From DAITBA01 sp036824005 (GTDB taxonomy: Bacteria; Pseudomonadota; Gammaproteobacteria; Burkholderiales; Rhodocyclaceae), in assembly GCA_036824005.1 (NCBI GenBank), contig DAITBA010000017.1, positions 46,025 through 110,024 on the forward strand: DNA of 64,000 nucleotides, read 5' to 3'. The notes beneath the pieces were generated by a model that was given only the letters and a program-made list of their open reading frames with translations, searched no databases and was not told the origin of the DNA. The position numbers were made by a program, and so were the translations under genes. This document shows positions 33,218 through 41,210 of this stretch, in pieces. Numbering within the stretch: position 1 is the first letter of the stretch; the number at the start of each line of letters is the position of its first letter.

Positions 33218-35770
33218 ATGCCCGGCACCGCCTACCAACTCGAAGTCCTGCCACAGCTTCCGCCACGACTGAAGCGCCTCGAAGAACTCGCCAACAATCT
33301 TTGGTACTCCTGGGATCGGCCGACGCGCACCCTGTTTGCGCGCCTGCACCCGACGCTGTGGAATTCGGTCGGCCACAGCCCGAAGGCGTTTCTCAAACGC
33401 GTCGATCAGCAGCGGCTGATCGACGCGGCGCAGGATCCGGTGTTCCTCGGCACTTACAACCACGTAATGTCCGAATACGACACCTACCACAACGAGCCGA
33501 TGCGCAGCGACGGTGCCGAGCGCCTGCGCCAGTCGGACCTGGTGGTCTATTTCTGTGCCGAATTCGGGTTTCACGAATCCTTGCCGATCTACTCGGGCGG
33601 CCTGGGCATCCTTGCCGGCGACCACTGCAAGACGGCGAGCGACATGCGCCTGCCCTTCGTCGGCGTCGGGCTGCTTTACCGACAGGGCTACTTTTTCCAG
33701 ACCATCGACAACGACGGCAATCAGCACGCCCAGTACGCGGATTCCGACTTCGATGACCTGCCGATCGCGCCGGTGATGCGCGAGGACGGGCGCGACCTGC
33801 GCGTCAGCGTCGAGTTTCCCGGCCGGCACGTGCAGGTCAAGGTGTGGCAGGCGCGCATCGGCCACGTGACGCTCTACCTGCTCGACACCGACCTGGAGGA
33901 GAACAGCGCCCACGATCGCGACATCGCCCACCGGCTCTACGGCGGCGACCGTACGACGCGCATCGAGCAGGAGATCATCCTCGGCGTCGGCGGCGTGCGC
34001 GCCCTGTTCGAGATGGGCTTGAAGCCCACCTGCTGGCATATCAACGAAGGACATGCGGCGTTCCAGGTACTGGAGCGCATGCGCTGGCTGACCAAGCAGG
34101 GACTGGATTTCGCCGGTGCCCTGGAAGCGGTGGCGGCCAACACCGTATTCACCACCCATACGGCAGTGCCGGCCGGCCATGACCATTTTGCCGACGACAT
34201 GATCCGGCACTACTTCGACCGCTGCTGCCAGGATCTCGCCGTGCGTGCCGACGAACTGCTGGCCCTCGGACGCACGCCGTCCAGCCCGGAATTCAACATG
34301 ACGGCGCTGGCGATCCGCGGATCGCGCTTCCACAATGGCGTGTCGCGCATCCACGGCAGCGTTTCGGCGCAGATCTGCGCCAACCTGTGGCCGCAGATCG
34401 AACCCGAAGACAATCCGATCGACTATGTCACCAACGGCGTGCACGCGCCCACGTTCCTGTCCGATATCTGGAACGAGCTGTTCGATCGCAGCCTCGGCCC
34501 CGGCTGGCGGCAGCGGCTCACCGACCAGGCGTGCTGGGACGGCGTCAACGCCATTCCCGATCACCTGTTCTGGAGCATCCGCCAATCGCTCAAATCGCAG
34601 ATGCTCCATCTGGTGCGCAACCGCATTGCCGCGCAGCACGCGCGCAATCACGGCTCAGAAGCGCACCTGGACCGCCTGTTCAAACTCGCCGATCCCGACA
34701 ACCCGAATGTCCTGACCATCGCCTTTGCCCGGCGCTTCGCCACCTACAAGCGGGCCACGCTCCTGCTCGAGAATCTGGACTGGCTGCGTCAGATCGTTTC
34801 CGATCCCGAGCGGCCGGTGCTGTTCCTGTTCGCCGGCAAGGCGCATCCCGCGGACCATCCAGGGCAGGATCTGATCCGCTGGCTGACCAGCGTCGCTCGG
34901 ACGCCCGAGTTCGAGGGCAAGATCCTGGTCGTGGAAGGCTACGATTTGCGCCTGGCGCGACGGCTGGTATCGGGCGTGGATATCTGGCTCAACAATCCGG
35001 TCTATCCCTTGGAAGCCTCAGGCACCTCGGGCATGAAGGCGAGCATGAACGGTGTGCTCAACCTGTCGGTGCTCGACGGCTGGTGGGGCGAAGCCTACGA
35101 CGGCACCAACGGCTGGGCGATCAAGCCGGCATCGAGCTCGCTCGATCAGTCCAAGCGCAACCAGGAGGAAGCGCGCACTCTGTACGAGATCCTCCAGGAT
35201 AATGTCATCCCACTGTACTACAACCGCGGTCCCATGGGCTATTCGCCCGGCTGGGTAGCCATGGCCAAGCGTGCTATCGCCACCATCGTCCCGAGCTTCA
35301 ACTCGCGGCGGATGGTGGGCGAATACGTTTCGAAGTTCTACCTTCCGGCGACGCGCCAGTGGCGCCGCTTCGTGGAGAACGACTTCGCCGGTGCGAAGCA
35401 GCTCGCCGCCTGGAAGACCAAGGTTCGCCATGCATGGGGCCATGTGCGGATTCGGCGCACGGACAACGCGGCGCGGCGCATTCAATTCGGCGAAGGCGTA
35501 CGCATCGAGGTGGCGGTGAGACTGGGCGGCTTGGCGCCCTCAGATGTTACGGTGGAGATGTTACTCGGGCGTCCGGGAAGGGGTTACATGCCGTCGAAGT
35601 CGCAGCAAATCGTGCTGCAGCATCAGGGCAAGTTGGATGGCGACGAGCATCTTTACGCACTCGACCTCACGCCCGAGCTGTGCGGCAAGATCGAGTATCG
35701 CATCCGCATCCATCCGTCCCATGAGCTGCTCACCCATCCCTTCGAGATGGGCATGATGATCTGGCTCTGA
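33218..35770 (+). CDS. glgP: Alpha-glucan phosphorylase (short, DUF3417-containing type)
   Basis: An 850-residue PLP enzyme that releases glucose-1-phosphate from glycogen or maltodextrin ends. It starts with the DUF3417 domain typical of archaeal/Thermotoga-like phosphorylases (LEELANNLWYSWDRPTRTLF). FCAEFGFHESLPIYSGGLGILAGDH and FTTHTAVPAGHDHF follow. The PLP lysine is in EASGTSGMKASMNGVLNLS, with DGWWGEAYDGTNGWAI after it. The length agrees with this group and differs from E. coli GlgP/MalP, which lack DUF3417. No convincing ribosome site is visible before the ATG at 33218. It is the degradative arm of the locus. Confidence 0.95.
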   Translation: MPGTAYQLEVLPQLPPRLKRLEELANNLWYSWDRPTRTLFARLHPTLWNSVGHSPKAFLKRVDQQRLIDAAQDPVFLGTYNHVMSEYDTYHNEPMRSDGAERLRQSDLVVYFCAEFGFHESLPIYSGGLGILAGDHCKTASDMRLPFVGVGLLYRQGYFFQTIDNDGNQHAQYADSDFDDLPIAPVMREDGRDLRVSVEFPGRHVQVKVWQARIGHVTLYLLDTDLEENSAHDRDIAHRLYGGDRTTRIEQEIILGVGGVRALFEMGLKPTCWHINEGHAAFQVLERMRWLTKQGLDFAGALEAVAANTVFTTHTAVPAGHDHFADDMIRHYFDRCCQDLAVRADELLALGRTPSSPEFNMTALAIRGSRFHNGVSRIHGSVSAQICANLWPQIEPEDNPIDYVTNGVHAPTFLSDIWNELFDRSLGPGWRQRLTDQACWDGVNAIPDHLFWSIRQSLKSQMLHLVRNRIAAQHARNHGSEAHLDRLFKLADPDNPNVLTIAFARRFATYKRATLLLENLDWLRQIVSDPERPVLFLFAGKAHPADHPGQDLIRWLTSVARTPEFEGKILVVEGYDLRLARRLVSGVDIWLNNPVYPLEASGTSGMKASMNGVLNLSVLDGWWGEAYDGTNGWAIKPASSSLDQSKRNQEEARTLYEILQDNVIPLYYNRGPMGYSPGWVAMAKRAIATIVPSFNSRRMVGEYVSKFYLPATRQWRRFVENDFAGAKQLAAWKTKVRHAWGHVRIRRTDNAARRIQFGEGVRIEVAVRLGGLAPSDVTVEMLLGRPGRGYMPSKSQQIVLQHQGKLDGDEHLYALDLTPELCGKIEYRIRIHPSHELLTHPFEMGMMIWL

Positions 35771-35909
35771 CCGGGACGGCAAGGACGCGAAGGAGGTTTA
35801 TCGTCGCCCGAGCCACGAAGCCCGCGCCGACGTCGACTCTGCGACGCGGGTGAGGAATCCCCCCGACAAGCACCGTCACGCCTTGCTTTGCGTTAGCCGC
35901 GGCTGAATC

Positions 35910-37358
35910 ATGCGCATCCTGTTCGCGACACCCGAGTTGGCCCCCTGGGTCAAGACCGGAGGGCTGGGCGACGTCGCGGCCGCGCTGCCGGTGGCCCTGC
36001 GCGCACTGGGCGTGGACATGCGCGTGGTGGTGCCAGCCTATCCGGCCCTGCTCGAGGCATTTCCGCAGGCACATGTGATCGCCGACATCCCCTCGCCCGG
36101 CGGCATCCTGCCACCCTGTCGGCTGCTGCAGGCGACCGCGGACAATGGTTTGCCGCTCATGCTGCTCGACTTCCCCGAGTATTTCGCGCGCGCCGGCTCG
36201 CCTTACGTCGGCGCAGACGGTAGGGACTGGCCCGATAACCATCTGCGCTTCGCGCTGCTGGCAAAGGTGGCGGCGCTGCTCGCGTCCGCCGCAAGCCCCC
36301 TATCCTGGCGACCGCAGATTCTGCACACCCAGGACTGGCAAACCGCGCTCGCGCCCGCCTACCTCCACTTTGAGGGAGGTCCGCGCGTGCCGAGCGTGGT
36401 GACCATCCACAACCTGGCCTTCCAGGGCAACTTCCCGCCTTGGATATTGCGCGAAGTCGCGCTACCGGAGGAGCGCTTCCATCATGAAGAGCTGGAGTTC
36501 TACGGCCAGGTGTCCTACCTGAAAGCCGGGCTTGTTCATGCCGATCGCATCACGACGGTAAGCCCGAACTACGCGCGCGAGATCCAGACCGCAGAGTTCG
36601 GCTTCGGGCTGGAGGGCCTGTTGCGCCAGCGCGCGGATCACCTCACCGGCATTCTCAACGGCATCGACGAGCGCTGGGACCCGGCGTGCGACGCCCTCAT
36701 CGCCGCGCCCTACGACGTCGATCGCCTCGAGACCAAGCACGAGAACAAGGTGGCACTGCAGGAGCGGCTCAAACTGGCGAAGAACCGCAACGTCCCGCTG
36801 CTCGGCGTGGTCAGCCGCATGACCCACCAGAAGGGTCTGGACTGGCTCGTCGAGATCGTGCCAACGCTCGTTCCGGCATCGGCGCAACTGGTCATGCTGG
36901 GCAGCGGCGAGGCGGCGCTGGAGCAGGCGTTCGTGGCGCTGGCCGCCAAGCATCCGAAACACATGTCGGTGACAGTGGGCTTCGACGAGGCACTCGCCCA
37001 CCAGATCGAAGCGGGCGCCGACATCTTCCTCATGCCGTCGCGCTTCGAGCCCTGCGGCTTGAACCAGATGTACAGCCAACGCTACGGCACCCCGCCAGTA
37101 GTGCGCTCCGTGGGCGGGCTGGCGGAAACCGTGATCGATGTTAGCGAGGCGACGCTGGCCGATGGCAGCGCCACCGGATTCGCGTTTGCCGAGCCGCAAG
37201 CCGGCGCGTTCCTTGCCGCCGTCAAGCGGGCTACCGGCGTCTGGCGCCAACCCGAGGTGTGGCGCCGGCTCCAGCGCAACGGCATGCAGCGGGATTTCTC
37301 CTGGCACCATGCCGCGCGGGCCTACTTCGAACTGTACGAGGAGCTCCTGGCGCCGTGA
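35910..37358 (+). CDS. glgA: Glycogen synthase (ADP-glucose, GT5)
   Basis: A 482-residue glycosyltransferase that extends glycogen from ADP-glucose. It begins MRILFATPELAPWVKTGGLGDVAAALP, where KTGGLGDV is the ADP-glucose motif. GT5 sequence continues with QILHTQDWQTALAPAYLHF and TIHNLAFQGNFPP. ITTVSPNYAREIQT, GVVSRMTHQKGLDWL and the catalytic-glutamate region FLMPSRFEPCGLNQMYSQRYG follow. It is the classical partner of GlgC and GlgB. Its stop overlaps the start of folA (GTGA, 4 bp). The 139-bp gap upstream (35771-35909) shows no clear promoter. Confidence 0.96.
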   Translation: MRILFATPELAPWVKTGGLGDVAAALPVALRALGVDMRVVVPAYPALLEAFPQAHVIADIPSPGGILPPCRLLQATADNGLPLMLLDFPEYFARAGSPYVGADGRDWPDNHLRFALLAKVAALLASAASPLSWRPQILHTQDWQTALAPAYLHFEGGPRVPSVVTIHNLAFQGNFPPWILREVALPEERFHHEELEFYGQVSYLKAGLVHADRITTVSPNYAREIQTAEFGFGLEGLLRQRADHLTGILNGIDERWDPACDALIAAPYDVDRLETKHENKVALQERLKLAKNRNVPLLGVVSRMTHQKGLDWLVEIVPTLVPASAQLVMLGSGEAALEQAFVALAAKHPKHMSVTVGFDEALAHQIEAGADIFLMPSRFEPCGLNQMYSQRYGTPPVVRSVGGLAETVIDVSEATLADGSATGFAFAEPQAGAFLAAVKRATGVWRQPEVWRRLQRNGMQRDFSWHHAARAYFELYEELLAP

Positions 37359-37867
37359 CTTCCGGCCGCGCACCCCGCATCGCGCTCATCGCCGCCATCG
37401 CACGCAACGGCGTCATCGGCCGCGACAATGCCCTGCCCTGGCATCTGCCCGCCGATCTCAAGCGCTTCCGGGCGCTGACCATGGGCCATCCCATTATCAT
37501 GGGGCGCAAGACACACGAGTCGCTCGGCCGAGCGCTGCCGGGGCGCGATAACATCGTCGTCACGCGCGACCGGAATTATGCGGCGGCGGGCTGCCGCGTC
37601 GTGCATTCGCTGGCGGACGCGGTTGCCGCATGCCACGACAGCGAGCAGGCATTCGTCATCGGCGGCGCGGAACTCTATGCCCAGGCATTGCCCCTGGCAT
37701 CCACGCTGTACATTACCGAGGTGGCGGTCGACGCCGACGGCGAGACGCGCTTCCCCGACTTCGACCGTTCGCGTTTCGTCGAGGTCGGCCGGGAACATCA
37801 TGAAGCGGACGAGCAGAACCCGCTGGCCCATGACTTTGTCGTCTATCAACTTGCAGCGCACCGCTAA
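37355..37867 (+). CDS. folA: Dihydrofolate reductase
   Basis: A 170-residue enzyme reducing dihydrofolate to tetrahydrofolate. Family sequence includes IALIAAIARNGVIGRDNALPWHLPADLKRF, MGHPIIMGRKTHESLGRALPGRDNIVVTRD, AFVIGGAELYAQALPLA and LYITEVAVDADGETRFPDFD. I place the start at the GTG at 37355, which overlaps the glgA stop by 4 bp. The frame runs upstream to 37259, but those 32 residues overlap glgA and are not conserved. Being wedged between glgA and the GlgM-like gene, it would be expressed with the glycogen genes by translational coupling. In many relatives folA instead sits beside thyA. Confidence 0.95.
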   Translation: MTSGRAPRIALIAAIARNGVIGRDNALPWHLPADLKRFRALTMGHPIIMGRKTHESLGRALPGRDNIVVTRDRNYAAAGCRVVHSLADAVAACHDSEQAFVIGGAELYAQALPLASTLYITEVAVDADGETRFPDFDRSRFVEVGREHHEADEQNPLAHDFVVYQLAAHR

Positions 37868-37908
37868 ACTCACGGCGGGGTCTGCTCATCGCAAAAGGGG
37901 AAACGACC

Positions 37909-39114
37909 ATGAAAGCCCTCTTCCTGACCAACGAGTACCCGCCCTACATTTACGGCGGTGCCGGCATCCATGTCGAATATCTGACCCGTGAGTTGGCCAA
38001 GGCGATCGACGTGGAAGTGCGTTGTTTCGGCGACCAGGCTTCGGCCGACGGCGGCAGGCTGAGCGCCCGGGGATACCAGTTCGACAAGCAGCGCTTCGCC
38101 GCCTGCGATCCGAAGCTGAAGTCGCCGCTGTCCGCGTTCAGCAACTGCATCGACTTCAACGCAACGCCTGTCGATGCCCAGCTCGTTCATTGCCATACCT
38201 GGTACACCCACTTTGGCGGCGTGCTGGCAAAGACCGGTTACGGCATCCCGCTGGTCATTACTACCCACTCCCTCGAACCCCTGCGGCCCTGGAAGAGGGA
38301 ACAGCTCGGTTTGGGCTACGACCTGTCCACCTGGATCGAGAAGACCGCACTGGAGATGGCGGATTCCATCATCGCCGTATCCGAGGGCATGAAGCGCGAT
38401 GTTCTCAAGCTGTTCGACGTCGACGAGCGCCGGATCACGGTGATCAACAATGGCATCGACACCGACGAGTTCAAGCCGGTCGCGAGCACTGAGGCGCTCG
38501 CGAAGTACGGCATCGACCCCGACATCCCCTACGTCCTGTTCTTCGGCCGAGTGACGCGACAGAAAGGCATCATTCATCTCGTAAACGCGATCAAGTACCT
38601 GGACGAGAACGTACAGGTCGTCCTGTGCGCCGGACAGCCGGACACGCCCGAGATCGGTCAGGAGATGACCGACAGCGTGCGGGCGGTGCAGAAGACCAGA
38701 AAGAATGTCGTCTGGATCAGCGAGTGGGTGGACCTCAAACCGAAGATCGAGCTGTACTCCCACGCTGCGGTGTTCTGCTGCCCGTCCATCTACGAGCCCT
38801 TCGGCATCATCAACCTGGAGGCAATGGCCTGCGCCACGCCCGTGGTCGGCAGCGCCGTGGGCGGCATCAAGGAGATCATCGTGCACGGCGAAACCGGCTT
38901 TCTGGTCGAGCTGGAGCAGTATCAGCAGAGCCCCTTCGAAGCAGTCAATCCTGACAAGTTCTCGCGCGATCTTGCCGAGCACATCAACCGTATCGTGGCC
39001 GACGACTCCCTGCGCCGGGCCATGGGGGAGGCAAGCCGCAAGCGGGCCGAGGCGGTGTTCAGCTGGAAGGCGATCGCCAACCAGACGCTGCAGTTGTACA
39101 AGAGCCTCGCCTGA
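37909..39114 (+). CDS. glgM: Glycogen synthase of the actinobacterial type (GlgM-like, maltose-1-phosphate synthase)
   Basis: A 401-residue GT4 enzyme matching the group first named glycogen synthase of Corynebacterium type. It begins MKALFLTNEYPPYIYGGAGIHVEYL, then LVHCHTWYTHFGG and VITTHSLEPLRPWKREQLG. VINNGIDTDEFKP, FFGRVTRQKGIIHLVNAI and the nucleotide-sugar region CPSIYEPFGIINLEAMAC follow. In mycobacteria this enzyme (GlgM) makes maltose-1-phosphate from ADP-glucose and glucose-1-phosphate for GlgE. The presence of a convergent glgE immediately downstream supports that role here. It has a clear ribosome site (AAAAGGGGAAACGACC before the ATG) and follows folA by 41 bp. Confidence 0.9.
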   Translation: MKALFLTNEYPPYIYGGAGIHVEYLTRELAKAIDVEVRCFGDQASADGGRLSARGYQFDKQRFAACDPKLKSPLSAFSNCIDFNATPVDAQLVHCHTWYTHFGGVLAKTGYGIPLVITTHSLEPLRPWKREQLGLGYDLSTWIEKTALEMADSIIAVSEGMKRDVLKLFDVDERRITVINNGIDTDEFKPVASTEALAKYGIDPDIPYVLFFGRVTRQKGIIHLVNAIKYLDENVQVVLCAGQPDTPEIGQEMTDSVRAVQKTRKNVVWISEWVDLKPKIELYSHAAVFCCPSIYEPFGIINLEAMACATPVVGSAVGGIKEIIVHGETGFLVELEQYQQSPFEAVNPDKFSRDLAEHINRIVADDSLRRAMGEASRKRAEAVFSWKAIANQTLQLYKSLA

Positions 39115-39135
39115 ACGCAAGGCGCGTGCCTTCGT

Positions 39136-39162
39136 CCGTGCGCCGCAAGCCGCGGCGCACGG
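39136..39162. terminator. GC-rich hairpin between convergent glgM and glgE
   Basis: A perfect 11-bp stem (CCGTGCGCCGC, 39136-39146, with 39152-39162) has a 5-nt loop and lies 22 bp past the glgM stop. There is no T-run on either strand. It may work with Rho or as a bidirectional barrier. Confidence 0.5.
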
Positions 39163-39227
39163 GGGCGGGAGCAGGAAGTAGTAGAAGTAGCGCACGGTGC
39201 GGTTAAAGAGCCGCCGCCCGGAAATAA

Positions 39228-41160
39228 TCAAGGGGGCGGCGTGGGGATCGATCTGCACGAAGTTGCGCGATCCATGCCACTGATAGCGCGCATCCGAAAC
39301 CAGATCGTGCACCTGGTAGGGCCTGTCGCCCACCAAGTCGAAACCATCCAGCGGCAGCTCCACCCAACCCGACTGCACGTGGTGCGGATCGAGGTTGGCA
39401 ACGACGACGATGATGTTGGACAGATCATCGGCGGACTTGCTGTAGCAAAGCAGTGCTTCGTTGTCGACCGGGTGAAAACGCAGACTCCAGTCCGATTGCA
39501 GGGCGACATTCTCCCTTCGGATTCTGTTCAGTCGCGCGATGTAATCGCGCAGGCTGTCGGCGCGATCGAGGTCCCAGGCCCGTATTTCGTACTTTTCCGA
39601 GTCGAGGTACTCCTCGCTGCCCGGCTCGCGCGCCACGTGCTCCAGCAACTCGAACGCGGGCCCGTAGATGCCGTAGCTGGCACCGAGGGTGGCGGCCAGC
39701 GCGACGCGCAGCATGAACGCCGGCCGGCCGCCGAACTGCAGGAATTCCGTCAGGATGTCCGGTGTGTTGGGCCACAGGTTGGGCCGAAAATACTCGCGCG
39801 ATTCCGAGCGTGTAAGCTCGGTGAAGTACTCGATCAGCTCGTGCTTGGTGTTGCGCCAGGCAAAGTACGTGTAAGACTGGGTGTAGCCGAGCTTGGCCAG
39901 GCGATGCATCAGCTTCGGCCGCGTGAATGCCTCGGCCAGAAAGATGACTTCCGGATTATCGCGCTTGATCTCGCCGATCAGCCACTCCCACATGGGAAAG
40001 GGCTTGGTGTGCGGGTTGTCCACGCGGAATATGTGCACCCCCTGCCCGATCCAGAACTCGAAGACGCTCTTCAGCTCTTGCCACAGTTCCTGCCACTGCG
40101 CGGACTCGAACTCGAAGGGATAGATGTCCTGGTACTTCTTGGGCGGATTCTCCGCGTACTGCACGGTGCCATCGGGACGCCAACGGAACCAGTCCGGATG
40201 CTCCTTCACGTAGGGGTGGTCCGGTGCACACTGAAACGCGATGTCCATGGCGATGTCAATGCCATGTTCGCGGGCGGCGGCCACAAGATGGCGGAAGTCG
40301 TCGAGCGTGCCCAGCTCCGCGTGCACAGCCTTGTGGCCGCCGTCGTCTGCGCCGATCGCCCATGGGCTGCCGGGATCGCCCGCCGCTGCCACCAGCGCGT
40401 TGTTCGGCCCCTTGCGGAACATCGTGCCGATGGGATGGATGGGCGGCATGTAAAGCACATCGAACCCCATGGCGGCAATATAGGGCAGGCGCCGCTCGCA
40501 GTCCTTGAAGCGCCCGTGGCGGCCGTCGTCGCTGCAGGAGCGCGGGAAAAGCTCGTACCAGGTGCTGTAGCGCGCCCGCTCCGGCTCGACGGTAACCGCC
40601 AGCACTTTGGCATAGGTCGTCGGGAAGCGCCGCTCGCCGTGCCGCGCCATCAGCTCGCCCAGCTCAGCATCGCCGCCCACCCGTTTCCCGTCTTCGGGCG
40701 TCGACGCCGTGTCCAGCGCAGCGGCAAATTCCTCCAACCGTGCGCGCGCCGTGCCGTTGGCGCGCCCTGCCGTGTCGCGCACGAGCGTCGCACCGATGCG
40801 CAGCGCCAAGGCAATGTCGGCCGCATCGTTGCGCCGCGCCAGGTCGTGCCGCCAGGTAAAGAACTGGTCGATCCAGGCCATCACCGTGTAGACATGCCGG
40901 CCGAGTTTGTCGACGGTGAAGCTGCCGCGCCAACGGTCATTGCCAATTGCCTGCATCGCCACGCCGCGCCAGGCCCGGCCGGTCTCCGCGCGGTGCAGCA
41001 GCAAACAGCGAATGACGTCGTGACCGTCGGCGAAAACGTCGGCCTCGACTTGAACCTGCTCGCCAACGGTGCGCTTGATGGCGAACCGCCCGCCATCCAC
41101 CTCGGGCCTGACGTTTTCAATGACGACACGGCTGCGCCCGTCTTCTATTTTAGACGACAT
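39228..41160 (-). CDS. glgE: Alpha-1,4-glucan:maltose-1-phosphate maltosyltransferase (3' end lacks an in-frame stop)
   Basis: GH13_3 enzyme that adds maltose units from maltose-1-phosphate to glucan chains. The ATG at 41160 gives MSSKIEDGRSRVVIENVRPEVD. Typical GlgE regions follow: YMPPIHPIGTMFRKGPNNAL, QCAPDHPYVKEHPDWFRWRPD, the nucleophile region IFRVDNPHTKP, the acid/base region FLAEAFTRPKLM, and a C-terminal beta domain ending near FVQIDPHAAP at about residue 641. The frame as written has no stop there and stays open to 37870, making 1096 codons of which the last ~420 are antisense to folA and glgM. A run of five G (39232-39236 on the + strand) sits at the expected end. One base fewer gives a TGA at 39228 and one more gives a TAA at 39203. 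I use 39228 as the nominal end. The gene follows glgB2 by 50 bp. Confidence 0.88.
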
Positions 41161-41210
41161 TGCTTGGCCCCCCAGCACTCAGATGAATTCGATACCGTGC
41201 CCGGTCATTG

